DNA of 64,000 nucleotides from Clostridium bovifaecis (GCA_009738435.1 CP046522.1:2635249-2699248); one strand, 5' to 3'. Counted from the first letter of the stretch, positions 38,791-47,797 are shown. Notes: generated by a model from the letters alone, not told the origin. Numbers and translations are program-made.

Positions 38791-38820
38791 AAAGGGTGAA
38801 AATTTAAATTTCACCCTTTA
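38791..38820. terminator. Bidirectional terminator after the YheC/D cluster
   Basis: AAAGGGTGAAA and TTTCACCCTTT form a perfect 11-bp stem. It separates the plus-strand cluster from the minus-strand cysteine-containing protein gene. Confidence 0.8.
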
Positions 38821-38829
38821 CTTATATAC

Positions 38830-39204
38830 TTATAGGTCTAAATTAGCAGTCTTCTTCTTCTTCTTCTCCATCGCATTTTCACAAAGTTCCATTATATTTT
38901 CCATCTTAAATTGTAATAGCATTTCTTTTTTTATTGCATTTTTAATAGTTTCGTTTATAGATTTGTTAATCTTTAAGAGATCGTCTATGTCACAGTCTGG
39001 TTTACATTTTCCCACCTTAGCATCTTTACCTTCAGTATCACATCCACACTTTTCAAGTATGCATTGTAACTCTTCACCTTTAGCATTTAAGATATGAGCT
39101 AAACTTAATTCTTCCATTCCTATGGATGCTAATAATAAATTTATAACTTCTTTTCTACTTATTTTAATTTTAGCATTTATATCAGGAATATTTGGCATTC
39201 CCAT
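38830..39204 (-). CDS. Cysteine-containing spore-linked helical protein
   Basis: The 124-residue protein has the N-terminal motif ISRKEVINLLLASIGMEELS and then LAHILNAKGEELQ, a helical module that recurs in clostridial and Bacillus coat or exosporium proteins. A cluster of five cysteines follows (LEKCGCDTEGKDAKVGKCKP and a further C), then a long amphipathic helix and a lysine-rich tail. The cysteines could cross-link in the coat or bind metal. The spore role is inferred from the module and from the neighbours. The start is ATG behind GGGAGTGA. Confidence 0.6.
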   Translation of the reverse strand: MGMPNIPDINAKIKISRKEVINLLLASIGMEELSLAHILNAKGEELQCILEKCGCDTEGKDAKVGKCKPDCDIDDLLKINKSINETIKNAIKKEMLLQFKMENIMELCENAMEKKKKKTANLDL

Positions 39205-39274
39205 AAAATCACTCCCTTCACTATCATAATATGTACTTGCTCTTATTTTGCTAATATAGTACTTAAAAAATTAA

Positions 39275-39292
39275 GGCAGTTATCTAACTGCC
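39275..39292 (-). terminator. Terminator overlapping the end of the Spo0E-like gene
   Basis: GGCAGTTA and TAACTGCC pair around TC, followed on the minus strand by TTAATTTTTTAAG. The stem overlaps the last codons of the Spo0E-like gene. Confidence 0.7.
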
Positions 39293-39474
39293 CTACGTTT
39301 TTCTAAAATTTCCCTTTTAGTATATTCCACAATGAGCTTGTCCAGCTGTTGACTAATTTCTAATACTTTCTTAGGAGAGCTTTCATCATCAGCAGCAACT
39401 TCATTCAATACGTCTCTTAAATCTTCTATTTCTTTATTTATACTGTTTAAATCATAATATTGTTGTCTACCCAT
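39280..39474 (-). CDS. Spo0E-like aspartyl-phosphate phosphatase
   Basis: The 64-residue protein is two helices long with the family signature EISQQLDKLIVEYTK, equal to SQxLDxLIxxY. In Bacillus, Spo0E proteins remove phosphate from Spo0A-P and delay sporulation. The conserved Ser, Gln, Leu and Asp of the active helix are present. The start is ATG behind AAAGGAGGGAG. It stands next to spore-surface genes, which fits a role in sporulation timing. Confidence 0.85.
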   Translation of the reverse strand: MGRQQYYDLNSINKEIEDLRDVLNEVAADDESSPKKVLEISQQLDKLIVEYTKREILEKRRAVR

Positions 39475-39687
39475 TAAGCTCCCTCCTTTTTTAACTATTA
39501 ACTAATAGTTATTATCCATTATAGCATATGTTTTATTACCTGTAAAATTTTCCTATAATTTTTTTGTAAAGTTTTATTGTAGAAATTTTATCGTAGAAAT
39601 TTTACATTTCATTACATCTAATATATACTATATTAACATTTTACTTCATATAATTTTCTATATAGTAATAGTGAGGTAGGAATTTGT

Positions 39688-40818
39688 ATGTTTATTGTTA
39701 TTAAAAAATCGAAACTTATTTTAATTTTTTTAATTGTTGCTTTCTTATCTTTTGGAGCTTATTTCTTTTTTTCTGCCAATGCTCCTGCTGTAAATACTGA
39801 TAACAATAATGATGAAGTTATAGCAAAGATTGAGGAAATCTTCAGAATAAGAAATACAGCAATAATGAACAACGATGAAGAATCTATTGGAAAGGTATAC
39901 AACCTAAACACTAAGTATGGTACTTGGGCATTCGAACATGAAATTAAAAAATTGAAGTATCTTCACAATTGGTCTGAAAAACAAGGGGTAAGAGTTATAG
40001 GTGTTAATCCTAAGGTAAGAGTAAGAACTATTAAAGGAGGAAATGGAATTTACTCTATTAATCTCTTTTGTACCACAGAATATATTTATATATACGAAAA
40101 TGAAAGTCCTATAGAACAAGGTATGGATAAAGTTAATAGATTTAGAATTGGAACTTCTCATTCTTTAAGGCTAGAAAATAAGGATGGAAGCTGGTATATA
40201 ACTAAAGAATGGTATACCGACCCATTTGCGGATTCTTTAAATCTTGATAACATAAAGGCTGCAGACATAAAGCAATACATATTATCTCAACCTTCTAGAG
40301 ACCTTTCAAGCTTAAACCAAAGAAGAGTCGCAGCTGTAGAATATGCTGATAGGTATTGTGGAACTGCTAGCGAAGAGCAGTATGGGTTTAAATATAATAC
40401 TAAATATAGAAATTTTAATCCGCAAGGTGGGGATTGCGCAAATTTTGCATCTCAAATCCTTTTTGAAGGAGGAAAATTTAGAAAAAATAAAGCCTGGAAT
40501 TATTCTAAAGGTGAAGGTACTAAAGCATGGTTAAATGCTCAAGGTTTTAAGGATTATATGGTTAATAGCGGCAGAGCTTCTGTAATCGCCCATGGAAATT
40601 ATAATCAAGTCTACAAGGCCTCTTACAAGCTTCTTCCTGGGGACTTTGTGGCCTATGAAAAGAAAGGTCATATTACTCACATATCTGTAGTAACAGGAGT
40701 TGATTCCCATGGATATTCCTTAGTTAATTGCCACAATACAGATAGATATAGAGTACCTTGGGATCTTGGTTGGAGTAACAAAGGGATTAAATTTTGGTTA
40801 GTTAGAGTTCACTATTAA
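39688..40818 (+). CDS. Membrane-anchored amidase-domain (Amidase_6) protein
   Basis: The 376-residue protein has an N-terminal membrane anchor (KLILIFLIVAFLSFGAYFFF), a domain of about 150 residues resembling an NTF2-like fold (VIAKIEEIFRIRNTAIMNND), and a C-terminal Amidase_6 domain of about 150 residues. The CHAP/NlpC-like catalytic pattern is visible: GGDCANFASQ (Cys), GHITHISVVTG (His) and NCHNTD. Such proteins are exported and probably cut peptidoglycan cross-links or modify the wall. The start is ATG behind GAGGTAGG. It is a single gene. Confidence 0.85.
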   Translation: MFIVIKKSKLILIFLIVAFLSFGAYFFFSANAPAVNTDNNNDEVIAKIEEIFRIRNTAIMNNDEESIGKVYNLNTKYGTWAFEHEIKKLKYLHNWSEKQGVRVIGVNPKVRVRTIKGGNGIYSINLFCTTEYIYIYENESPIEQGMDKVNRFRIGTSHSLRLENKDGSWYITKEWYTDPFADSLNLDNIKAADIKQYILSQPSRDLSSLNQRRVAAVEYADRYCGTASEEQYGFKYNTKYRNFNPQGGDCANFASQILFEGGKFRKNKAWNYSKGEGTKAWLNAQGFKDYMVNSGRASVIAHGNYNQVYKASYKLLPGDFVAYEKKGHITHISVVTGVDSHGYSLVNCHNTDRYRVPWDLGWSNKGIKFWLVRVHY

Positions 40819-41254
40819 ATCAGGTTAAACACAGCGGCTTGTTAGGTTATTTAGAAGTTAGATAGAATTTTCAGTAACCAGTAACCAGTAACCAGCGTCA
40901 TTGTACCTTGTAGGGTTTAAAGTGCAGGACTTAAAAATAAATAATTACCATATATAAGTTGGGAAGTGTAGAAGCCTTAAAAGGCAGTGAAAAAGTGGAG
41001 GAAGTTTAGGAATCTAGTTTAAAGTTTAAAACCTATATGCATGTGTGTAAATGGGAAAAAAGCAATTTAAAGCAGGAATTGTAAAGGCAATCACTAATCT
41101 CTAAAATATAAAAATGCTGAATTAAGCGAAGCTTGATTCAGCATTTTGTTTTCCGTTTTACTCTTTTTCTTTAACTTCTAACCTCTAACTTACTAAAGCT
41201 TCTAACTGCGTCTTGGCGCCTAAATTTCTCCACTAATCCACTTCTCCACTGCTT
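40819..41254. other. Intergenic region with repeat words and a terminator
   Basis: Three copies of AGTAACC lie in tandem at 40873-40893. A hairpin, AAAATGCTGAATTAAGC/GCTTGATTCAGCATTTT (41111-41147, loop GAA), followed by GTTTTCC, is a good terminator for either strand. The rest, with phrases like TTAGAAGTTAGATAG and CTTCTAACC, is low-complexity and non-coding. Confidence 0.6.
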
Positions 41255-42085
41255 TTACCAGCCTCCCGATGATCCTCCGCCTCCGCTGTCGCCGCCGCCA
41301 AAGCCTCCAAATCCGCCTCCTCCACCGAAGCCTCCGCCTCCAAATCCGCCGCCGTGACCTCCATGACCACCTCGACCTCCTCGCCTTCCGCCAAAGATGG
41401 AGTTCCAAAACATAATGTTTAACAAAAATCTAAATACTCTTCCTCTATTGAATATTACATCTAATAAAAATAATCCTATTATAAAAAACACTGGGATTGG
41501 AGTCCCTCTTCTTTCTTGTGTACTATAATTATAGCTTATTTTTTCATTTTTCTCTAATGTTACCCCATACTCCTTCGCAATCATATCTGCAAATATAGAA
41601 TATGTTTTTCTTAAACCTGCTCCATAATTATCCTGCTTGAATTCTGGAACTGCAGCACTTTCCATAACCCTACTACTTAAGATATCTGGAATTACTCCTT
41701 CAAGCCCTCTACCTACTTCTACTCTCCATTTTCTTTCTTCCATAGAAAGCAAAATTAAAAGGCCATTATTTTTTCCTCTTTGTCCAATCCCCCAAGTTCT
41801 AAACAACTGGTTACCATAGCTAGTTACATCATTTCCTTCTAGAGAATTTATTATTACAATTACAGCTTGAGCTCCTGTTTTGTTTTCAAGTTCATTACCT
41901 ACTGATATAAGATATTCTTTTGTATCTATATCTAATATTCCTGCATAATCATTAACATATTTTAAATTAGTAGGAGAAGGAAACTTTACTTCTCCTTTTG
42001 CATAATTAAACGGAATAGCAATGAACAAAATAATAATTATTAAGGGGAGCAAAAAACTTTTTAAGTTATTTCTATAAATTTTCAT
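41255..42085 (-). CDS. TPM-domain membrane protein (YgcG family)
   Basis: The 276-residue protein has a signal peptide or anchor (LLPLIIIILFIAIPFNYA), a TPM domain at about 35-175 (VNDYAGILD, GAQAVIVIINSLEGND, RTWGIGQRGKNNGLLILLS, EVGRGLEGVIPD), a short membrane helix near residue 200 and a C-terminal low-complexity tail of Gly, Phe and His ending SSGGW. TPM (YgcG) proteins sit in the membrane with the domain outside and are usually paired with LemA, as here. Their biochemical role is unclear. The start is ATG behind GGGGTGATGAAT. Confidence 0.9.
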   Translation of the reverse strand: MKIYRNNLKSFLLPLIIIILFIAIPFNYAKGEVKFPSPTNLKYVNDYAGILDIDTKEYLISVGNELENKTGAQAVIVIINSLEGNDVTSYGNQLFRTWGIGQRGKNNGLLILLSMEERKWRVEVGRGLEGVIPDILSSRVMESAAVPEFKQDNYGAGLRKTYSIFADMIAKEYGVTLEKNEKISYNYSTQERRGTPIPVFFIIGLFLLDVIFNRGRVFRFLLNIMFWNSIFGGRRGGRGGHGGHGGGFGGGGFGGGGGFGGFGGGDSGGGGSSGGW

Positions 42086-42251
42086 ATATTCATCACCCCT
42101 TTTTATAAAAAATCTCTAGTCATTAATCACTAATAGCTAAAAATAATTGATAATTATCCATTATAAGGTTAGTCACTTCGCTAGTTAATAGGCCATAGGT
42201 TAGAAAACCATAACTTCTAACTATCTAATCTGATTTTATGATTTTACAGTT

Positions 42252-42821
42252 TTACTTCGTAAAATCTACTTTCGGCACCTCTTTAGCTCCTTCAGCTGCT
42301 TTATAATATTGTTTTTGATCAAATCCAAAGACCCCAGCTACTATGCTGTTAGGAAATCTCCTTATGGTTGTATTATATTCACTTACAACATTATTGTAAT
42401 CCTGCCTTGCTATCTTAATTCTATTTTCTGTTCCCTCTAGGGCAACACTCAAGTCTCGAAAGTTTTGATTTGACTTTAACTCTGGATATCTTTCAACAAC
42501 TACGAGTAACCTAGAAAGAGCTGATGAAAGCTGAGCATCTGCATTTGCCCTTTCTTCAACTGTTTGTGCTCCTCCAAGCTTTGCTCTTGCTTCAACTACA
42601 CTTCCAATAACTTCACTTTCCTGAGTTGCATATCCTTTAACTGTATTAACAAGATTAGGAATTAAATCATTTCTTCTTTGAAGTTCTGTGTCTATATTAG
42701 CCTCAACTGTCTCTACCCTTTGCTCTAAGCCTATCATTTTGTTATATCCGCTTATTACAGGTACAGCTACTATTAAAAGAATAGCTACTATAACAAGCAG
42801 AGTTCTCGAAGTTCTTTTCAT
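42252..42821 (-). CDS. lemA: LemA family protein
   Basis: The 189-residue protein has an N-terminal membrane segment (TLLVIVAILLIVAVPVISGY) and then the LemA helical body with YNKMIGLEQRVETVEANIDT, QRRNDLIPNLVNTVKGYA, ERYPELKSNQNF and YNTTIRRFPNSIVAGVFGF. LemA proteins are membrane-bound helical bundles of unknown activity that travel with TPM proteins. It lies upstream of the TPM gene on the same strand with 166 bases between, in which TTAGAGG-like words and no clear terminator are seen. AAAGGAGG precedes the ATG. Confidence 0.92.
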   Translation of the reverse strand: MKRTSRTLLVIVAILLIVAVPVISGYNKMIGLEQRVETVEANIDTELQRRNDLIPNLVNTVKGYATQESEVIGSVVEARAKLGGAQTVEERANADAQLSSALSRLLVVVERYPELKSNQNFRDLSVALEGTENRIKIARQDYNNVVSEYNTTIRRFPNSIVAGVFGFDQKQYYKAAEGAKEVPKVDFTK

Positions 42822-42873
42822 TTAAATACCTCCTTTATATATCTAATGTATATTTTATGTTATATAGTGAATA

Positions 42874-43800
42874 TTAATGTTTATTTGTAATAATTTCACT
42901 TATACCTAAGATTATGCCTATAAACCATGGAATTATGTAGTAAAAAACTCTAAAAACTACTAATATAGCCATAGCTCTCTCTGAAGTTGCCCCCATAAGC
43001 CTTAAACCAAGAATACATATTAAATCAAAGGATCCCATGCCACCTGGTATAAAACTCATAATTCCTGCTATTGCTGATATAGATACGATTCCTAAAGATT
43101 CTAAAAGCTTTATTTCCTTAGTAAAGGTTAAGCATATAAACCAAAACAATAATCCTATACATATCCACTCTAATAAAGAAGATGCTATTAATTTCTCTCT
43201 CAAGGTTTTTGGATCTCTATCATCCTTACTTATTCTAGCCATAACTTTTTTATTTAACCATTTCCACCTGTACATCAGAATATATATTGGAAGATATATT
43301 GCAAAACCTACGACCCCAAACCATAAAACTTTATATTGATTCAATATAGGCCTTCCTTTTAATACATTAAATAGTATTAACCAAGATGCAGCCGAAATAC
43401 CTATTACTGTAGATGGTGCAAGTATCACACTAGCATACACAGCATCTCCTGTAGAAATATTATTTTTTTTATAAAGCAGCGTTCTTATGGTTGCTCCCGT
43501 CATTCCTGCAAAGCCTAAAAAGTTATTGAAGGTATTAGATACCCAAGATACTTTCCAAATTTTATAAAATGATAATTTATATCTTAGATGCTTAATTAAA
43601 AAATAATCATAGAAAGTCATTGTGCTAACTGCTATTAATCCTAAAACAAATAAGGTTATTACCCTGCTCCTATTTAAGTTAGACAACAGATGCATAACCT
43701 GATTTATATCATAATTTTTAAGCTTTTTTCTTCCTTCAAAATAAATAATAACTAATGCAGCTATTGCCACTGCTCCCTTTAATATATTCTGTTTTTTCAT
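42874..43800 (-). CDS. UPF0104/LPG-synthase-type flippase-like membrane protein
   Basis: The 308-residue protein has about eight membrane segments. Family landmarks are VSWVSNTFNNFLGFAGMTGA, STVIGISAAS and the C-terminal SISAIAGIMSFIPGGMGSFD and LVVFRVFYYIIPWF. This is the membrane half of lysylphosphatidylglycerol synthase (MprF), without the aminoacyl-transfer domain, so it may move a lipid or polyprenyl-linked substrate. A more distant paralogue lies at 44436-45455. It starts at ATG behind GGGGGTGAG. Confidence 0.85.
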   Translation of the reverse strand: MKKQNILKGAVAIAALVIIYFEGRKKLKNYDINQVMHLLSNLNRSRVITLFVLGLIAVSTMTFYDYFLIKHLRYKLSFYKIWKVSWVSNTFNNFLGFAGMTGATIRTLLYKKNNISTGDAVYASVILAPSTVIGISAASWLILFNVLKGRPILNQYKVLWFGVVGFAIYLPIYILMYRWKWLNKKVMARISKDDRDPKTLREKLIASSLLEWICIGLLFWFICLTFTKEIKLLESLGIVSISAIAGIMSFIPGGMGSFDLICILGLRLMGATSERAMAILVVFRVFYYIIPWFIGIILGISEIITNKH

Positions 43801-43814
43801 TGTTTCTCACCCCC

Positions 43815-43957
43815 GAGATATTTTGTGACGCAGCTCTAGAAGCAATCGCTAGTCTCTAATCCCTAATCGCTAACATTTGAATCATTGATTTATCCAATAG
43901 CGACTAGTGATTAGTGATTAAGAAGAAAATTTCATCGCAAGTTTCTTAAGTTGCGTC
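43815..43957 (-). repeat. Foldback repeat, family A short form, inverted
   Basis: Reverse-complement copy of the unit at 25424-25548 and 48520-48659. It keeps GACGCAGCTCTAGAAGCAAT, CCAATAGCGACTAGTGATTA and the hairpin end AAGAAAATTTC. Near 43933 it reads TTTCATCGCAAGTTTC, so the terminal hairpin has drifted. Confidence 0.65.
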
Positions 43958-43996
43958 TTTCTAGTAAGTATATGTACTTTTTCCTAAAAAAATAAA

Positions 43997-44032
43997 AAAG
44001 GCTGTACCTTATAAATTAAAGTACAGTCTTTT
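43997..44032 (-). terminator. Terminator of the 44040 gene
   Basis: On the minus strand, AAGACTGTAC and GTACAGCCTT form a stem, followed by TTTTATTTTTT. Confidence 0.75.
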
Positions 44033-44039
44033 ATTTGTT

Positions 44040-44309
44040 TTATAGTATTTTATAAAGCTTTTCATATTCTATATTACAAGAACCAGTTTGGGCTTCATCT
44101 GCACAGTATATTCTTTCTCCATAGTAATACTCTTCACCTTTTACATAGATTGCTTTAAAAGCATTATCATCGGGTATTACATATACCTTTTTATATTCAT
44201 TTGCATCAACTATAGTAGTTGATGGATTTGCTATCCCCATATCATTTATTAATTCTAATTTTACTGTTCCATCCTCAATACTTTTGATTATTTCCTCAAT
44301 ATTTTTCAT
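44040..44309 (-). CDS. Unknown 89-residue protein
   Basis: The protein starts at ATG behind GGGGGAAG and has its own terminator, so it is a real gene. It is soluble and acidic, with beta-strand-rich YKKVYVIPDDNAFKAIYVKG and the segment RIYCADEAQTGSCNIEY with two cysteines. There is no membrane segment and no family that I recognise. It sits between two flippase-like genes on the same strand but is separated from both by its own terminator and by 126 bases upstream. Confidence 0.7.
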   Translation of the reverse strand: MKNIEEIIKSIEDGTVKLELINDMGIANPSTTIVDANEYKKVYVIPDDNAFKAIYVKGEEYYYGERIYCADEAQTGSCNIEYEKLYKIL

Positions 44310-44435
44310 TTTTCTTCCCCCTAATACTTATTTATTAATTTTATATATTAATTAATAATTATTATCCTTAAATTTATTATAACCTATTTTTTCTTAAATT
44401 GCACTATTTTTTTATAAACTTTGTATAAAAATTCC

Positions 44436-45455
44436 TCATAATTCTTTTTGTATTGTAAATATTCCTCCCACAGATATAGCAAGGTAGTAGGTTATTATCC
44501 TCCAAAGAATAATTCCAGATATAATGGTATCCTTGTCAAAAAATAAACCGAATAGCAAATAAAACCCTCCTTCTGCTCCTCCTGATGCTCCTGGAAGAGG
44601 TATTACAGAAGTAACCATGGTTAAAAAAGTTTGAGCAAATATCATATCCCAAAATCTAGCATAGCTTGCATTAAAGCTTCTATAAATAAAATATGGTATA
44701 GAAAAAAAACATGTTAATTGAAGTATTGTTAAAAAAGTAGTTTCAATTAATGATTTATAATTCTTTGTCATTAATAAAGCGCTATCATGAAAACTTATCA
44801 GTTCCTTCTCCAGCTTTTTTAATATTTTCTCTGGATTTCTTATTAATTTTATTTTGCTTAAGCTCATATAAATAAGACTTAATACCCATCCTGCAAACCT
44901 TTTATTAGTAGAGGCAAAAATCAGGAAGATTACTACCATAGTATTCACAGAAAAGCTTACAACACATATGTAAGTGAATTTAGGCAAATTCTTTTGAAAA
45001 AATGAAAGCTTTACAATAATAGCTATAATAGAGTATATAGTCATTATCCCTTGAAACATAATAAATTTCATAGCTAAAATGGAGGTAGCGGCTCCCCCGC
45101 TAATTCCGCTCTTTATCATATAATAAATCTGGGCTGGCTGTCCTCCTGATGAAAAAGGAGTGATAGCACTAAAAAATTGTCCAATCATAGTTGTTTTAAA
45201 CGACTTATAAAATTTATACTCCGATTGAACTAAAACAGCAAATATATGTAGGGTAGTACTTTCTATAATCCAATAGAGAAGCATAAATATTACAGCTAGA
45301 AAAATCCAAGAATAATTTAAACTTTTCAATTCATAAACGAGATTTATAAGTCCTTTAGAAGATACCGCAAAAATTAAGAATATACTGGCTGATACTATTA
45401 TGATTCCTATATTGAATATATCTTTTAATTTTTCTCTTTTCATTTTAAATTTCAT
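44436..45455 (-). CDS. UPF0104/YbhN-like flippase-domain membrane protein
   Basis: The 339-residue protein has about eight membrane segments and follows the LPG-synthase membrane-domain pattern: TTMIGQFFSAITPFSSGGQPA near residue 90, GGAATSILAMKF and VTSVIPLPGASGGAEGGFYL near the C-terminus. The GGQPAQ.Y..... GASGGAEG pair is typical of the YbhN/AglD-like branch. Its role may be lipid or glycolipid translocation across the membrane. It is a single gene. Confidence 0.85.
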   Translation of the reverse strand: MKFKMKREKLKDIFNIGIIIVSASIFLIFAVSSKGLINLVYELKSLNYSWIFLAVIFMLLYWIIESTTLHIFAVLVQSEYKFYKSFKTTMIGQFFSAITPFSSGGQPAQIYYMIKSGISGGAATSILAMKFIMFQGIMTIYSIIAIIVKLSFFQKNLPKFTYICVVSFSVNTMVVIFLIFASTNKRFAGWVLSLIYMSLSKIKLIRNPEKILKKLEKELISFHDSALLMTKNYKSLIETTFLTILQLTCFFSIPYFIYRSFNASYARFWDMIFAQTFLTMVTSVIPLPGASGGAEGGFYLLFGLFFDKDTIISGIILWRIITYYLAISVGGIFTIQKEL

Positions 45456-45671
45456 TTTAATGCTCTTTCTTTGGATGTATTGTAATTCTTATTTATATTT
45501 CTCTCATCAATATTAGATTTGTCTTATAGAGCTTTTTATATTCATGTTACAAATTTAATCCTATTATTTATCAATAGGTATTTTTAATTATAGCCCCTAT
45601 AATTTTGCCTAAGAAGTGAGATAATAACATAGCAGAAATCACATTTAATTACAGAAAGTAAGGGATATAAA

Positions 45672-46277
45672 TTGTTACCTTTAAGCCACTTTATTATAGC
45701 AAAGGCGCTTTACAAAAGTTTTTTAAAAAATCTTAATGTTGAATTAGACTTAAATAGCTTTAGATATGGATGCATTAAACCTGATTTTGCCCCTAGTCTC
45801 ATGAAAATGTCCCACTATAAAGATAAATCCTTTGAAAAAATATGTTTAAGGATTGCCTCACTAGAAAATAAAACTTTTCCTGAAACAAAAAAGATATGAA
45901 GGATTTTTCTATGGAATTAGGAATAGTTGTCCATTATCTTACAGATTATTTTTGCTATCCTCATAATAATAAAAAGTATGATTTTAAGCCTATTCACTTT
46001 ATATATGAAAATAGATTGGCTTATGCCTTAAGAAAAATTAATGTAGAAGAATTATCTTCTACATTCATATATTGCTGAAAACTCCGCTATGGATACAAAT
46101 AGTAGATTGTCAGACTTTATAAATAAGAAACATATACAATATTTAAGTAGAAATGGTAGGATATTTAACGACATTTGGTTTTCAATAGAGATATGTACTA
46201 TTGTTGTTTATTATATTATAAAAAATTGCAATTGCAACATTCTTCAAAATAAACCACAACCTAGCAATCTGCTCTAA
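45672..46277 (+). pseudogene. Zinc-dependent phospholipase C-like protein, two frameshifts
   Basis: Three successive frames (45672-45899, 45896-46078, 46089-46277) make one gene. The joined reading contains PLSHFIIAKALYKSF, YGCIKPDFAPSLMKMSHYKD, ELGIVVHYLTDYFCYPHN and IHFIYENRL, whose spaced histidines and aspartates (SH, PDF, HYKD, HYLTDYF.YPH) are the metal-site pattern of Zn_dep_PLPC domain proteins. About 200 residues are expected. No signal peptide is seen. The frame changes are at about 45893 and 46075. The start is TTG. Confidence 0.65.
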
Positions 46278-46363
46278 ATAATAATAAAAAATCTTCGAAG
46301 TTTATATTAATGAACTTTTTCGCATATAGTTATTATAGAAATAACAGAAAGAAGGGCTGATAC

Positions 46364-46537
46364 ATGTTAAAGAAAATGCTGATAAAATTTAAAGATGGTG
46401 ACATTTTATTGCATAACTGTTCTGGCAACAAAGAACTAGATTTAAGTATGCTGAAGACAATGCTCGAAAATAACATTCCCGAAGATAATGAAGATGAAAA
46501 TAGCAACATTCACTCTATTGAAATAATATTAGCATAA
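46364..46537 (+). CDS. Unknown 57-residue protein
   Basis: A short frame from ATG 46364 behind AGAAGGGCTGA reads MLKKMLIKFKDGDILLHNC, then SGNKELDLSMLKTMLE and an Asn/Asp/Glu-rich end HSIEIILA. Codon use is normal for the window. It is probably a small acidic protein. No family is recognised. It directly follows the phospholipase-like pseudogene on the same strand. Confidence 0.5.
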   Translation: MLKKMLIKFKDGDILLHNCSGNKELDLSMLKTMLENNIPEDNEDENSNIHSIEIILA

Positions 46538-46635
46538 TTTTATACCTATATATAAGTTTAGAAGTGTAGGAGTTTAGGAGTTTAGCAAAATAAATCTACA
46601 AATCCAAACTCTCTAAACTCTCTAAGCTTTTCAAA

Positions 46636-46839
46636 TTATCTTTTTCCATACTTATCTATTATAATCCTTGTAACTATCAAATATATTACTAAATTTCCTG
46701 GAGTATTAATAAGCCCAAAAATTCCCCAAAGCCAGTAATATTTTTCTCCTCTCTTTCTAGCATCCAAAAACATCCACAAGCCTTGTATTAGAAGTATAGG
46801 ACTAACTATTAATAAAAACAATTTTTTCTGTAAAGTCAT
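46636..46839 (-). CDS. Small membrane protein with PLDc_N-like segment (YxlE-like)
   Basis: The 67-residue protein has two membrane segments (LFLLIVSPILLIQGLWMFL and WLWGIFGLINTPGNLVIYLI) joined by DARKRGEKYY, the pattern of PLDc_N and YxlE-type proteins. In B. subtilis a similar small protein lies in the sigma-Y operon and acts with YxlD against the sigma factor. It overlaps the upstream gene by 4 bases and so is translated with it. Confidence 0.7.
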   Translation of the reverse strand: MTLQKKLFLLIVSPILLIQGLWMFLDARKRGEKYYWLWGIFGLINTPGNLVIYLIVTRIIIDKYGKR

Positions 46840-47270
46840 GATGCCTTTCCTCCCTTAGTTAAAACCGCTTTTGATATAGGTATTAGTATAAAAGGAGCTA
46901 TGGTCACCATAGTTATTTGGAAGTATATTATATATCTTATATCTAGGAATATAGTAATTGCTCCGAATGCACAGAAAAGCATTAAAGCTACAAAAATAAA
47001 CATACCAGTCTCTAATCTGCCTTTCCTTTTATTATTTATCTCTTCAGCTTCATTTATTATGTCTATTATATTTATGTCTAAATTGAAATCTGTATCTGAA
47101 ATCAAATCCATCTTGTTCTTAGATAAGCTTAACTTTTTTTCAAAGTATGTGATATCTTCAGAATTACTTTGCTGCAATGCAAGATTTAGTAAGCCTTCAT
47201 CATAATCTTCTTCATAAAACTTATCTATAATGGAATCTCTTATTTTTTCTTTATCTTCTCGCATCTTCAT
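46836..47270 (-). CDS. Putative membrane anti-sigma factor (YxlC-like)
   Basis: The 144-residue protein has a charged cytoplasmic part of about 90 residues and two C-terminal membrane segments (FIFVALMLFCAFGAITIFL and YIIYFQITMVTIAPFILIPI). Position, size and layout match the anti-sigma gene that follows an ECF sigma gene, as in sigY-yxlC. It overlaps both neighbours by 4 bases (ATGA type), so all three proteins are made together. The signal is unknown. Confidence 0.7.
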   Translation of the reverse strand: MKMREDKEKIRDSIIDKFYEEDYDEGLLNLALQQSNSEDITYFEKKLSLSKNKMDLISDTDFNLDINIIDIINEAEEINNKRKGRLETGMFIFVALMLFCAFGAITIFLDIRYIIYFQITMVTIAPFILIPISKAVLTKGGKAS

Positions 47271-47797
47271 ATAATACCCCTCCTTTCTAGCTCCCTAATT
47301 ATATCTCTTATACAATTGTGCAACCTAGACCTTACAGTACCGATAGGACACCCTAAAATTTCAGCTATTTCTTCATATTTATAACTATAATAATGTTTTA
47401 ATATAAACACTGATCTTTTCTCATAGGACATTTTCTGAAGAATATTTAATATCTCTTTATACTCTATTTTAGAAATAACTTCATCTTCAACACTATTTCC
47501 TTCTGCTATCATTGCGTCATCTATAGGAATTACTTGCTTATTTTTTCTTAACATATCTCTATATACATTTGTTCCTATAGTTATAAGCCAAGTAGAAAAC
47601 TTAGCTTTTGGATTAAACTTTTTTATATTCATTGCTGCTTTTAAAAGGGTTTCTTGAACTATGTCCTGTGATAAATCAGGGTTTCCAGTCATCTTTATAA
47701 TATATCCTTTAAGTATGGGATAATTTTCTACGAATAAGGTATTGAGAGCACCCTTATTTCCTTGCTTTGCTTTTTCAATAAGATTCAGTTCCTCCAA
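47267..47797 (-). CDS. ECF-type RNA polymerase sigma factor (SigY-like)
   Basis: The 176-residue protein has region 2 (residues about 15-85; YIIKMTGNPDLSQDIVQETL, KFSTWLITIGTNVYRDMLRK) and region 4 (about 115-170; SYEKRSVFILKHYYSYKYEE, IAEILGCPIGTVRSRLHN). Its size and the partner genes are typical of the ECF group, close to sigma-Y. It starts at TTG with GGAAGG 12 bases upstream. ECF operons usually drive their own promoter; I could not identify the -35/-10 pair with confidence. Confidence 0.88.
   Translation of the reverse strand: MEELNLIEKAKQGNKGALNTLFVENYPILKGYIIKMTGNPDLSQDIVQETLLKAAMNIKKFNPKAKFSTWLITIGTNVYRDMLRKNKQVIPIDDAMIAEGNSVEDEVISKIEYKEILNILQKMSYEKRSVFILKHYYSYKYEEIAEILGCPIGTVRSRLHNCIRDIIRELERRGII

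Noticed and set aside
41255..41350. Gly-rich tail of the TPM protein (and its arginine-rich antisense frame at 41220-41408) as a separate gene or collagen-like protein.
   Set aside because: Gly/Phe/His-rich tails ending in SGGW-like sequence are normal for TPM proteins; the antisense frame is a shadow of the GGN repeats.
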